Shown here: piece by piece, positions 16,766 to 25,794 of the stretch
How the letters are laid out: each line of letters starts with the position of its first letter
How positions within the stretch are numbered: the first letter of the stretch is position 1
Made by a program: the position numbers and the translations under genes
Origin: Halosolutus amylolyticus
GTDB lineage: Archaea > Halobacteriota > Halobacteria > Halobacteriales > Natrialbaceae
DNA length: 64,000 nt
Direction of reading: 5' to 3'
NCBI RefSeq assembly: GCF_023566055.1
Contig: NZ_JALIQP010000003.1
Span: forward strand, 186,001 to 250,000
Notes under the pieces: generated by a model
Told to the model about the DNA's origin: nothing
Databases searched by the model: none
What the model saw: only the letters and a program-made list of their open reading frames with translations

Positions 16766-19700
16766 ATGGCTAGCAATCCCACGGATTCACGAGACCGCCG
16801 ATCGACTGTATCGGACCCTGCGGCCGATCCGCAGGCGAACTACGACTACCGGAACGACGACGTCGAGCGGCCGACGCTGGTCGCCGACCTCGAGGACCGC
16901 ATCGCGGGCGACGTTCGTGCCGACTCGTACTCGAGACAGCTGTACGCGACCGACGCGAGTCTCTACGAGGTGACACCGATCGCCGTCGTCTTCCCGCAGT
17001 CGACCGCCGACGTCGCCGCAGTCGTCTCCTACTGCGCCGACAGGGAGATTCCGGTGTTGCCCCGCGGCGGCGGAACGAGCCTCGCGGGCCAGACGGTCAA
17101 CGAAGCCGTGGTCCTCGACTTCACGACGCAGATGGACGACGTCGTATCGATCGATCCCGACGAGCGGCGTGCGACCGCCCAGTCGGGGATCTACCTCGAG
17201 ACGCTCAACGAGGCACTCGCCCCCCACGACCTGAAATTCGCACCGGATCCCGCCTGGGGCGACAAGAGCGCGCTCGGCGGGGCGATCGGCAACAACTCGA
17301 CGGGCGCACACTCGCTCCAGTACGGCAAGACCGACGCCTACGTCGAGGAGGTCGAGGCCGTCCTCGCGGACGGCACAGTGACGACGTTCGGCGAGGTCGA
17401 CGTCGATGACCTCCCCGACCTCGCCGACGGCGAGGACCTCGAGTCGGCAATCTACGCCGAAGTGGCCCGTATCCTCGACGAACGGGGCGACCTGATCGAG
17501 GAGATCTATCCCGATCTCAAGCGCAACGTGTCGGGGTACAATCTCGACTGGCTGGTCAGCGAGGCGCGAAGCGCCTCGACGGACGCGAACGGCGATGCCG
17601 TGAGCGAAGACGCCCGCGGCACCGACCGCGGGATCGGCGAACCCGACGCCGACGGCGGGACGATCAACCTCGCGAAACTCCTCTGTGGCAGCGAGGGGAC
17701 CCTCGCGATCGTCACCGAGGCGACGGTCTCGCTCGAACCCGTCCCCGAAACGAAGAGCATGGCCCTGCTCGCGTACGACACGGTGCTCGACGCGATGGCT
17801 GACGTCGAGGCGATCGTCGAGCACGACCCGGCCGCGGTGGAGGTGCTCGACGACGTGATGATCGACCTCGCGCGCGATACGCCCGAGTTCGGCCCGGTCA
17901 CTGAGATGCTGCCCGCGGGAACGACCGCGGTCCTGATCGTCGAGTTCTACGCCGACGACGTCGCCGACGGCAAGCGAAACGTCGCGAACCTGCTGGCCGA
18001 TCGCTGTCCATCGGTCGATCCAGACGGGGTCGCCGACGACGCGGCCGAGCGGACGGTCACCGACGCGGACGTCCTCGCGTTCGACGCGATCGAGGCCTAC
18101 GACGAGGCGAGTCGCGCGAAGATCTGGAAACTCCGCAAGTCCGGCCTGCCGATCCTGCTCTCGCGGACGACCGACGAGAAACACGTCGCGTTCATCGAGG
18201 ACACCGGGATTCCGCCCGAGAACCTCCGGGCGTTCGTCGCGGACTTCCAGTCGGTCCTGGAGGATCACGACACTTATGCGAGTTTCTACGCCCACGCCGG
18301 ACCCGGCGTGCTCCACATCCGACCGCTCGTGAACACGAAGTCGGAGGCGGGCCTCGAGACCATGGCGTCGATCGCCGACGACGTGACCGATCTCGTGGTC
18401 GAGTACGACGGCTCCATCTCGGGCGAGCACGGCGACGGGCGGGCCCGAACCCAGTGGAATCGCAAACTCTACGGCGAGGACCTGTGGGAGACGTTCCAGG
18501 ACCTGAAGAGCGCGTTCGATCCGGACTGGGTGCTCAACCCCGGCCAGGTCGTCTTCCGCGACGAGAACCCGACGGACATGACCGAGAATCACCGGTTCGG
18601 TCCCGACTACGAGTTCGACGCCGGGTTCGACCCGGTCCTCGAGTGGGAGACCGATCAGGGGTTTCAGGGAATGGCGGAACTCTGCCACGGCTGTGGCGGC
18701 TGTCGCGGCGAGCAGTCCACGACCGGCGGCGTGATGTGTCCCACGTTCCGCGCGAGCCACGAGGAGATCCTCTCGACGCGCGGGCGAGCGAACATGCTCC
18801 GGCAGGCGATGAGCGGGGACCTCGATCCCGAGGCGCAGTTCGACGACGAGTTCGTCGAAGAAGTGCTCGACCTCTGTATCGGCTGCAAGGGTTGCAAACA
18901 CGATTGCCCGAGCGGCGTCGACATGGCGAAGCTGAAAGCCGAGATCGTCCACGAACACCACCAGCGAAACGGGATTTCGCTTCGCGATCGCGTCTTCGCG
19001 AACTTCGAGACGCTCGCGAAACTCGGGAGCGCGACCGCACCCGTCTCGAACTGGATGACGGCCCTCCCCGGGACCGGCCTCCTCGCGGAGACGGTGCTCG
19101 GCATCTCCCGGGAGCGGGACCTCCCGACGTTCGAGCGTCGCACCTTCGCGAAGCGGGTCGCCGATCGCGACCCCGCCGTGCCGGCGGCCGAGGCGACCCG
19201 CCGCGCCGTGCTGGTGCCGGACGTCTACACCAATCACGAGTATCCCGAGGCGGGTGAGGCGGCGCTGGCCGTGCTCGAAGCCGCCGGCGTTCACGTCGAG
19301 GTCGCGACGCCGCGGGACGTCGGCCGGCCGGCGTTCTCGAAGGGGATGCTCGACCTGGCGGCCGAGAAGGCGCGCGGCACCGTCGACGGTCTCGAACCGC
19401 TGGTCGAGGACGGCTGGGACGTGCTCCTGCTCGAACCCTCCGACGCGGTCATGCTCCAGTCGGACTACCGCGATCTCCTCGCGGGAAGCGACGTCGATCG
19501 GGTCGCCGAAAACACGTACGGCGTCTGCGAGTACCTCGATCGATTCGATCTCGACGCCGATCTCGCGTTCGACGCGCCGGACGACCACCTCGTCTACCAC
19601 GGCCACTGCCACCAGAAGGCCCACGCGAAAGACCACCACGCCGTCGGCGTCCTTCGCCGCGCGGGCTACGCGGTCGATCCGCTCGACTCGAGTTGCTGTG

Positions 19701-19912
19701 GCATGGCGGGCAGTTTCGGCTACGAGGCCGAGCACTACTCCATGAGCAAGGCGATCGGTGAGGTCCTCTACGACCAGGTCGACGACAGCGAGGGCGATCG
19801 GGTCGTCGCTCCCGGCGCTTCCTGTCGGACCCAGCTCGGCGATCGACCCGGGGCGGACGACGAGCCGCCGACGCCGATCGAGGTCGTCGCCGAGGCGCTC
19901 GATCGATCCTGA
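16766..19912 (+). CDS. FAD/Fe-S D-lactate dehydrogenase (or glycolate oxidase), three-part fusion
   Basis: 1048 residues. Order: FAD_binding_4 domain (PVLPRGGGTSLAGQTVNEAV near residue 95), FAD-oxidase C-terminal domain (SISGEHGDGRARTQWNRKLY near 555), an Fe-S part with CHGCGGCRGEQSTTGGVMCP and CIGCKGCKHDCPSGVDM, and a CCG domain with HGHCHQKAHAKDHHAVG and SCCGMAGSFGYEAEHYSMSK. This is the GlpC/Dld fusion type that oxidises D-2-hydroxyacids and passes electrons to quinone or an Fe-S carrier. About 32 residues of low-complexity acidic sequence (around residues 267-297) interrupt the FAD domain. It is the last gene of the lactate region. Confidence 0.9.
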   Translation: MASNPTDSRDRRSTVSDPAADPQANYDYRNDDVERPTLVADLEDRIAGDVRADSYSRQLYATDASLYEVTPIAVVFPQSTADVAAVVSYCADREIPVLPRGGGTSLAGQTVNEAVVLDFTTQMDDVVSIDPDERRATAQSGIYLETLNEALAPHDLKFAPDPAWGDKSALGGAIGNNSTGAHSLQYGKTDAYVEEVEAVLADGTVTTFGEVDVDDLPDLADGEDLESAIYAEVARILDERGDLIEEIYPDLKRNVSGYNLDWLVSEARSASTDANGDAVSEDARGTDRGIGEPDADGGTINLAKLLCGSEGTLAIVTEATVSLEPVPETKSMALLAYDTVLDAMADVEAIVEHDPAAVEVLDDVMIDLARDTPEFGPVTEMLPAGTTAVLIVEFYADDVADGKRNVANLLADRCPSVDPDGVADDAAERTVTDADVLAFDAIEAYDEASRAKIWKLRKSGLPILLSRTTDEKHVAFIEDTGIPPENLRAFVADFQSVLEDHDTYASFYAHAGPGVLHIRPLVNTKSEAGLETMASIADDVTDLVVEYDGSISGEHGDGRARTQWNRKLYGEDLWETFQDLKSAFDPDWVLNPGQVVFRDENPTDMTENHRFGPDYEFDAGFDPVLEWETDQGFQGMAELCHGCGGCRGEQSTTGGVMCPTFRASHEEILSTRGRANMLRQAMSGDLDPEAQFDDEFVEEVLDLCIGCKGCKHDCPSGVDMAKLKAEIVHEHHQRNGISLRDRVFANFETLAKLGSATAPVSNWMTALPGTGLLAETVLGISRERDLPTFERRTFAKRVADRDPAVPAAEATRRAVLVPDVYTNHEYPEAGEAALAVLEAAGVHVEVATPRDVGRPAFSKGMLDLAAEKARGTVDGLEPLVEDGWDVLLLEPSDAVMLQSDYRDLLAGSDVDRVAENTYGVCEYLDRFDLDADLAFDAPDDHLVYHGHCHQKAHAKDHHAVGVLRRAGYAVDPLDSSCCGMAGSFGYEAEHYSMSKAIGEVLYDQVDDSEGDRVVAPGASCRTQLGDRPGADDEPPTPIEVVAEALDRS

Positions 19913-19999
19913 TTCGCGCACGGAGACTGCAGAAACAGGCGTCGACCGCCGGGGTGAGAAACAGATACCAATCGCGCTATACAACGGACGTCGATCGCG

Positions 20000-20395
20000 C
20001 TATGCCGGCGAGAACGAGAGTACCCGTTCGCCGGTCGTCTCCGAGACCGAAATCTCGATCTCGACGGTGAGGCCGGGTTCGATCGCTTCGAGGTCGACGT
20101 CGACGACCTGTCCGGTGATTCGGACGGGGCCGAAGTTCGCGATCGCGGTGGCGTAGGGGGCGTCGTCCTCGAACGCGGGGGTCGGGACGTGCGTGACGGT
20201 GAACGTCTCGATCTCGCCGGTCGCGGGGAGCGGGACCTCCTCGAGGTCCGTCGCCCCGCAGTCGGGACAGACCCGACGCGGCGGGAGCGAGCCGTGTTCG
20301 TTCGGACACTCGAGGTAGTAGGCGTCGCCGTCCTCGGCGGCGTCGAGCCACTCGTCGAATCCCGCGTCCTGCACGGCGTTTTCGGAGTCCGTCAT
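20000..20395 (-). CDS. DUF35 (zinc ribbon plus OB-fold) partner of thiolase
   Basis: 131 residues. An N-terminal helix and CPNE...CPDCGATDL zinc-ribbon stretch (some Cys spacing atypical: C30, C43, C46) are followed by an OB-fold with VTHVPTPAFEDDAPYATAIA and ITGQVVDVDLEAIEPG. Archaeal DUF35 proteins bridge thiolase and HMG-CoA synthase, or bind acyl-CoA for thiolases. The start ATG overlaps the thiolase stop (ATGA), so the pair is translated together. Confidence 0.85.
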   Translation of the reverse strand: MTDSENAVQDAGFDEWLDAAEDGDAYYLECPNEHGSLPPRRVCPDCGATDLEEVPLPATGEIETFTVTHVPTPAFEDDAPYATAIANFGPVRITGQVVDVDLEAIEPGLTVEIEISVSETTGERVLSFSPA

Positions 20396-21558
20396 GCGAC
20401 CACCTCCAGCACGTGAACCGTCGCACTCGCGACCGTGCCACCCGCGTTGTGGGCGACGCCCGTCGTCGCGTCCGCGACGTGGTCGCTGTTCGGGTGCGTC
20501 CCCGCGAGGAGTTTGCTGACCTCGGCGATCTGGGAGGCCCCGGTCGCCCCGACCGGGTGGCCCTTCGCCTTCAGGCCGCCCGAGAGGTTGATCGGCGTCT
20601 CGCCGTCGGCGGTCGTTCGACCGTCCCGGGCCGCCGAGATCCCCTCGCCGATCGGTTCGAGGTCGAGCGCCTCGATCGCGAGCACCTCGGCGATCGTAAA
20701 GCAGTCGTGGACCTCCGCGACGTCGACATCGCTCGCGTCGATGCCGGCCTCGGCGTACGCTTCCTCACCGGCCTCGCGAGCGGCGGGCGAGCGCGCGAGG
20801 TGTTCCCGATCGTGCAGGGCCATCCGATCGCCGCCCTGTCCGGTGCCGGTGATCGCGACCGGGGCGTCGAGGTCGTGCTCCGCGGCGTAGTCCTCGCTCG
20901 TGAGGACGAGTGCCGCCGCGCCGTCCGAGATCGGACAGGAGTCGTAGAGGCCGAGCGGACTCGAGACCTGCGGGGCCTCGAGGACGTCGTCGACGTCGAT
21001 CGCGCGCTGGTACTGGGCCTTCTCGTTGGTCAGCGCGTTCTCGTGGTTCTTGACCGCGATGTGAGCCAGGTCCTCGTGTTCGCCGCCGAACTCGGAGAAG
21101 TACGCCTGGGCCATCAGCGCGTACGCACCGGGGAAGGTCGTCCCCGCACGGACCTCCCAGAGGTCGTCGGCCGCGATCGCGAGCGCTTCGGTCGCCCCCG
21201 CGGTCCCGAGGTTGGTCATCCGTTCCGCCCCGCCGACGAGGAGAACGTCTTCTTCGCCGTTACGGATCCGCTTGACCGCGTCCCGGATCGCGACCCCGCT
21301 CGACGCGCACGCGGACTCGTAGCGGGTCGCGGGTGCCCGGATGCCAGCCGCTTCGGCCATCAGCGGCCCCTGGTGGCCCTGGTGTTCGGAGAGTTCACCC
21401 ATGAAGTTGCCGTAGAGGAGGGCCTCGACGTCGTCCCGCGGGACACCGCTGTCCGCGAACGCCTCGATCGTCGCGTCCCCGAAGAGGTCGCGACTCGTCC
21501 GTTCGGGCGTGTTCCCGAACGATGTCAGGCCGACACCTGCCACACGTACGTCGCTCAT
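20392..21558 (-). CDS. Thiolase-family acetyl-CoA C-acyltransferase
   Basis: 388 residues. The active-site cysteine region is TRYESACASSGVAIRDAVK (Cys near residue 86), and the C-terminal AKGHPVGATGASQIAEVSKLL and VAHNAGGTVASATVHV carry the His and the usual GG loop. The final cysteine motif of biosynthetic thiolases (CxGGGQ) is absent, placing it with the SCP2-type/archaeal thiolases that work with a DUF35 protein. It could supply acetoacetyl-CoA for mevalonate synthesis or cleave 3-ketoacyl-CoA. Confidence 0.88.
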   Translation of the reverse strand: MSDVRVAGVGLTSFGNTPERTSRDLFGDATIEAFADSGVPRDDVEALLYGNFMGELSEHQGHQGPLMAEAAGIRAPATRYESACASSGVAIRDAVKRIRNGEEDVLLVGGAERMTNLGTAGATEALAIAADDLWEVRAGTTFPGAYALMAQAYFSEFGGEHEDLAHIAVKNHENALTNEKAQYQRAIDVDDVLEAPQVSSPLGLYDSCPISDGAAALVLTSEDYAAEHDLDAPVAITGTGQGGDRMALHDREHLARSPAAREAGEEAYAEAGIDASDVDVAEVHDCFTIAEVLAIEALDLEPIGEGISAARDGRTTADGETPINLSGGLKAKGHPVGATGASQIAEVSKLLAGTHPNSDHVADATTGVAHNAGGTVASATVHVLEVVA

Positions 21559-21719
21559 GGGGGATCGTAGCAGACCGATCGGTTAATACTCCGCGGTTCA
21601 CATCTTAACCATCACGATCGTTGATATGAGTTTCGAGCGCGGGAGCGAGCGGTCGGGTCGAGCGGTGGCCGACGGTCCCGAACCATCGAGAGCCGGTTGG
21701 CGGACCCGCTTTCCACGCG

Positions 21720-21726
21720 TTTATAG
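21720..21726 (+). promoter_or_regulatory. TATA box of the M42 peptidase gene
   Basis: tttatag centred 27 bases before the ATG at 21750; leaderless transcript expected. Confidence 0.55.
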
Positions 21727-21749
21727 CCGGGTACGACCGACGTGAGAGC

Positions 21750-22817
21750 ATGTCATCGGCTTCGTTCGATCTCGACCTGCTCACCGAACTGACCGAGACG
21801 AGTGGCGTTCCCGGCTACGAGGATCGGATTCGAGACCTCGTCCGGCGAGAATTCGACGAGAGCGTCGATTGGGTCCGGTCCGACGCGATGGGAAACGTCG
21901 TGGGAACGATCGAGGGCGACGGCGACTACTCGGTGGCCGTCGCGGCTCACATGGACGAAATCGGCTTCATGGTCCGTCACGTCCGCGGCGAGGAGGGCGA
22001 GTTCGGCTTCGTCGAACTCGACGCGCTCGGCGGGTGGGACGCCCGCGTCCTCAAGGCCCAGCGCGTGACGATCCACACCGAGGACGGCGATCTGCCCGGC
22101 GTAATCGGCTCGCCGCCGCCACACACCCTCGACGAGGACGAACGCGAAAAGACCCCCGAGGTCGACGACGTCGCCGTCGACGTCGGCCTCCCGTACGAGG
22201 AGGCCGCCGACCGAATCTCGCCCGGCGACCTCGTGACGATGGACCAGACCACCGAGCGCGTCGGCGAGACGATCACCGGCAAGGCGCTGGACGATCGGGT
22301 CTGCCTGTTCGCGATGCTCGAGGCCGCACGCCGGATCGAGGACCCCGACGCCACGATCCACTTCTGTGCGACGGTCCAGGAGGAAGTCGGCCTACGCGGC
22401 GCTCGCGCGCTTGGCGTCGATGTCGACCCGGACCTCGCGATCGCGCTCGACGTCACGGTCGCCAACGACGTCCCCGGCTTCGAGGACGGCGATCACGTCA
22501 CCGACCTCGGCGAGGGGACCGCGATCAAACTCAAGGACTCGAGCGTCATCACGAACCCCAAGGTCCACCGCCGTCTGCAGGCCGTCGCCGAGGACGAGGG
22601 AATCGAGTACCAGCACGAGATCCTGCCGGCAGGGGGCACTGACACCGCCGGCTTCCAGTTCTCGGCGGGCGCGAAACCCGTGGGTGCGATCTCGATCCCG
22701 ACGCGGTACCTCCACACCGTCACCGAGGCGGCCCACGTCGACGACGTCGCGGCGACGATCGACCTCCTCGCGGCGTTCCTCGAGAGCGAGGACGGCGAGC
22801 ACGAGTACACGCTCTGA
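21750..22817 (+). CDS. M42-family metallo-aminopeptidase
   Basis: 355 residues of the M42 (glutamyl/tetrahedral aminopeptidase) type. The metal-site signatures can be read in order: AAHMDEIGFMVRH, GKALDDRVCLFAML, TVQEEVGLRGARAL with the catalytic Glu pair, IALDVTVAND, and the C-terminal RYLHTVTEAAHVDD histidine. These enzymes form cytosolic dodecamers that degrade peptides from the proteasome and import systems, which suits a cell with two peptide transporters. It is monocistronic with its own TATA box and convergent with trkA. Confidence 0.9.
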   Translation: MSSASFDLDLLTELTETSGVPGYEDRIRDLVRREFDESVDWVRSDAMGNVVGTIEGDGDYSVAVAAHMDEIGFMVRHVRGEEGEFGFVELDALGGWDARVLKAQRVTIHTEDGDLPGVIGSPPPHTLDEDEREKTPEVDDVAVDVGLPYEEAADRISPGDLVTMDQTTERVGETITGKALDDRVCLFAMLEAARRIEDPDATIHFCATVQEEVGLRGARALGVDVDPDLAIALDVTVANDVPGFEDGDHVTDLGEGTAIKLKDSSVITNPKVHRRLQAVAEDEGIEYQHEILPAGGTDTAGFQFSAGAKPVGAISIPTRYLHTVTEAAHVDDVAATIDLLAAFLESEDGEHEYTL

Positions 22818-22847
22818 CGGCGGTCGGTCGATTCGGCCACCGTCCTC

Positions 22848-24185
22848 TCAGAGGTACGCGACGACCGCGTCGACGACCTCGGTATCGACGAACAGGACCA
22901 CGTGATCGCCGGCTTCGAGCACCGTTTCGCCGCGGGGCGTGACCAGTTCCTCGCCGCGCGCGATCGCCCCGATGACGACGCGATCGGGCAGATCCGCCAT
23001 TACGTCCTCGATCCGGGCCCCGGCCAGTGGGCTCTCCTCCTCGACCTCGAACTCGAGCACCTCGGCCCGATCGTGTTCGAGCATCGCGATCCGTTCGGTG
23101 CGTCGCTCGCGGGTGAACCGGGTGATCTCTTCGGCCGTCACGAGGCGCGGATTGACCGCGACGTCGATGCCGACGGTCTCGAAGATGTCGACGAACTCGC
23201 CGGCCTCGACGACGCCGATCGTGCGATCGACGCCGAGTCGCTTCGCGAGCAGGGAGACGAGCAGGTTCCGCTCGTCGCTGTCGAGGGCGGCGACGACGAT
23301 GTCGGACTCGTTGACGTGTTCCCGGACGAGGAAGTCGACGTCGGTCGCGTCGCTCTGGAGAACCACCGTTTTCGGGAGGCGTTCGGCGAGTTCCCGCGCC
23401 TGCTCGGGATCCTGTTCGATCAGTCGCGGCTCGAGCCCCCGGGATTCGAAGAAGCCGGCCGCCTGCGCACCGATCTCCGTCCCGCCGACGATGACGACCT
23501 CGTTCGCCCCGGTCGTCGTAGACTCGGGCGACACCGTGCCGGCGAACTCGCGGACGCTCTCTCCGGAGCCGATGACGACGACGTCGTCGCCGGTCTGGAT
23601 CGCCGTCTCGCCGCGGGCGACGAGGACGTCGTCGCCCCGAATGATCGCCGCGAAGGTCAACGACTCGTAGCGATCGGCCTCGGCGACGGTCTCGCCCGCG
23701 ATCGGGCTGTCGGGGTGGACCTCGAACTCGGCCATCGTGACCAGGTCGTTCGCGAAGCGTTCGACGTCGCGAGCGCCCGGCAGTTCGGCGATCCGGACGA
23801 TCGTCCGGGCGGTCTGGAGGTCGGTACAGACCATGAAGTCGACGCCGAACGCCCTCTCGGAGCGCTCCCACGTGTGCAACAGGCCCGGTTCCCGCACGCG
23901 GGCGATCGTGAACGGATCTGCCACCGCCTTCGCCGCCCCGCAGACGACGATGTTCGTCTCGTCGACGTCGGTGCTCGCGATGACCATGTCGGCGTCCTCG
24001 ATCCCCGCCTCCTCGAGCGTCTCGATCGCCGTCCCGTCGCCTTCGATCGCGAGGACGTCGTGGGAGTAGGTGATCGAGTCGACGCGATCCTCGTCGGTAT
24101 CGACGACCGCGACGCGGTGGTCGTCGTCGAGGCTGGCGGCGATGTTGGTCCCGACCTCGCCGGCACCGACGATGATTACGCGCAC
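22848..24185 (-). CDS. trkA: TrkA potassium uptake regulator with two RCK modules
   Basis: 445 residues starting at GTG (MRVIIVGAGEVGTNIAASLD). The Rossmann motif GAGEVG appears at residues 7-12, and the second half begins with NEVVIVGGTEIGAQAAGFFE. Each RCK_N is followed by an RCK_C domain (FEVHPDSPIAGETVAEADRY and FEVEEESPLAGARIEDVM). TrkA proteins bind NAD(H)/ATP and gate TrkH-type K+ channels, central to salt-in osmoadaptation. No trkH is adjacent in this window. The GTG at 24185 was chosen because the nucleotide-binding strand must begin there; the longer frame upstream is not homologous-looking. Confidence 0.9.
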   Translation of the reverse strand: MRVIIVGAGEVGTNIAASLDDDHRVAVVDTDEDRVDSITYSHDVLAIEGDGTAIETLEEAGIEDADMVIASTDVDETNIVVCGAAKAVADPFTIARVREPGLLHTWERSERAFGVDFMVCTDLQTARTIVRIAELPGARDVERFANDLVTMAEFEVHPDSPIAGETVAEADRYESLTFAAIIRGDDVLVARGETAIQTGDDVVVIGSGESVREFAGTVSPESTTTGANEVVIVGGTEIGAQAAGFFESRGLEPRLIEQDPEQARELAERLPKTVVLQSDATDVDFLVREHVNESDIVVAALDSDERNLLVSLLAKRLGVDRTIGVVEAGEFVDIFETVGIDVAVNPRLVTAEEITRFTRERRTERIAMLEHDRAEVLEFEVEEESPLAGARIEDVMADLPDRVVIGAIARGEELVTPRGETVLEAGDHVVLFVDTEVVDAVVAYL

Positions 24186-24315
24186 GCGAAAAACACCGTC
24201 CGGTCGATCGAATAGCGTCGAGAGGGACCGATCGTGATCATGTGACTGGCCTACACCGTGAAGGGGCAAGTGGGTTGGCGTGGGACCCGCAGGGGACGAG
24301 CGGATGCGACCGGCC

Positions 24316-24837
24316 CTACGGCATCTCGTGGATCGTCAGTTCGACGTCACGGCGCCGGCCTTCGATGTCGGCGACCAGTCGCTGGACGACGGTCTCTGCC
24401 TCGTCGAGGAGCCGCGGCTCGACCCTGTCGACGACCCAGTCCAGCGAGACGAACCGCGGGAGCGAGATTGAACTCCTGTCCGCGGAGTAGGGATCGTAGA
24501 CGGCGTCGAAGTAGATCCGACTCGCGGTCGGTTCGTCCGCGGGGGCCGATTCGGGTTCCGGTTCGACGCGCCACTCCCCCCGGGCGTCGATGTCCTTGGT
24601 CAGTCGCCACTGCAACGAGTTGGGGGCGGTGATCTCCGTCACTTTCGATCGGGCGGTGTAGGTAAGTTTCCACCACGAGAGCACCAGGTCGTACACCGAG
24701 CCGACGTTGCCGTCGCCGTGCACCCGGACCTCCTCGAGGTGGTCCGTGTACCGGGTGTAGTCCGCGAACGATCGAACGTGCGGGAAGACCTCCTCGGGGG
24801 ACCGGTAGGCGAGCGTGCTGAGGAGAATTCTGTCCAC
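24316..24837 (-). CDS. SRPBCC (START/polyketide-cyclase-like) family protein
   Basis: 173 residues starting at GTG. The pattern LSTLAYRSPEEVFPHVRSFA...YTDHLEEVRVHGDGNVGSVY is that of the SRPBCC ligand-binding fold, with a C-terminal amphipathic helix (LDEAETVVQRLVADIEGRRR). Such proteins bind hydrophobic ligands; the ligand here is unknown. It lies upstream of trkA on the same strand with a 130-base gap, so co-transcription is possible. Confidence 0.7.
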   Translation of the reverse strand: MDRILLSTLAYRSPEEVFPHVRSFADYTRYTDHLEEVRVHGDGNVGSVYDLVLSWWKLTYTARSKVTEITAPNSLQWRLTKDIDARGEWRVEPEPESAPADEPTASRIYFDAVYDPYSADRSSISLPRFVSLDWVVDRVEPRLLDEAETVVQRLVADIEGRRRDVELTIHEMP

Positions 24838-24962
24838 GGGCGTCCCGTAGGAGCGGTTCGATAGTAAGGATTACTCTCGATCGCGGCGGGTGGACCGCCG
24901 GAGCCGATCGGCGGCCGTTCCAGTCAACAACCTTCTATACTCGTGGCAGGCAACGAGAACCC

Positions 24963-25706
24963 ATGCGAGACGTCTGCATCGTCGGCGGTGGGGTCGCCGG
25001 ACTCGCCGCCTCGATCTTCACCGGCCGGGCCGGACTGGACACCCTCGTGGTCGACGGAGGAGAATCGATCCTCGCGCGTAACGCGAGCCTCGAGAACTAT
25101 CCTGGCTTCCCGGGCGGGATCGACGCCCGCCGCTACCTGCAACTGACCCGCGAGCAGGCCAGCGAGGCGGGGGCGTCGTTCGAACTGGGGCGGGTCACGC
25201 GCGCCGAACCCCGCACAGAAACGGCCCTCGAGGAGGGATTCGTCCTCGAGACCGAGGGTGGCGACCCGATCGAGGCCCGGCGCGTGATCGCCGCCTCGTG
25301 GCCGGACAGCGACTATCTCGTCCCCCTCGACGTCGGTCGCACCCAGCGCGGGAGCAAGCACGTCGTCGCGGTCGACGAGGGCGGCCGGACGGCCGTCGAC
25401 GGGGTCTACGCGGCGGGTCGGATCGCGGACAGACCCCACCAGGCGATCGTCGCGGCCGGCCACGGGGCGACGGTCGGCCTCGCGGTCATCCACGACTCCG
25501 AGGCGAACTTCTACCACGACTGGGTCGCCCCGGAGGGGTACTTCACCGGTCGCGGGCGCGAGGTGCCACCGGCCTGCGAGGAGATCGACGACGCGGAACG
25601 CCGGGCGCGGGACGAGCGGGCGCGGAAGCGCCTTCTCGAGGCCTTCTCGGAACCGCTCGGCGAGAAGCCGACGATGCACCCGAGCGTCGATCGGGAGGAC
25701 GACTGA
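24963..25706 (+). CDS. Short FAD-dependent oxidoreductase, thioredoxin-reductase-like without the NAD(P) domain
   Basis: 247 residues. The N-terminal FAD motif MRDVCIVGGGVAGLAASIFT and a C-terminal GVYAAGRIADRPHQAIVAAG are those of thioredoxin-reductase-type flavoproteins. The usual central NADPH domain with its second GxGxxA and the redox CxxC are absent; family members are normally 310-340 residues. A C-terminal extension (about 180-247) rich in Arg/Glu follows. A ctatac box at 24935-24940, 26 bases 5' of the ATG, supports the start. Catalytic role unknown; annotators often call these NAD(P)/FAD-dependent oxidoreductases. Confidence 0.75.
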   Translation: MRDVCIVGGGVAGLAASIFTGRAGLDTLVVDGGESILARNASLENYPGFPGGIDARRYLQLTREQASEAGASFELGRVTRAEPRTETALEEGFVLETEGGDPIEARRVIAASWPDSDYLVPLDVGRTQRGSKHVVAVDEGGRTAVDGVYAAGRIADRPHQAIVAAGHGATVGLAVIHDSEANFYHDWVAPEGYFTGRGREVPPACEEIDDAERRARDERARKRLLEAFSEPLGEKPTMHPSVDREDD

Positions 25707-25794
25707 TCGGCGGTCCTCGAGCGCGGAGTCGCCGAAACGGGTGCGGAGAGCGCAATTCTTATCAGCCAGTTGGCCGTTCGCGGCGAACGGCAAG

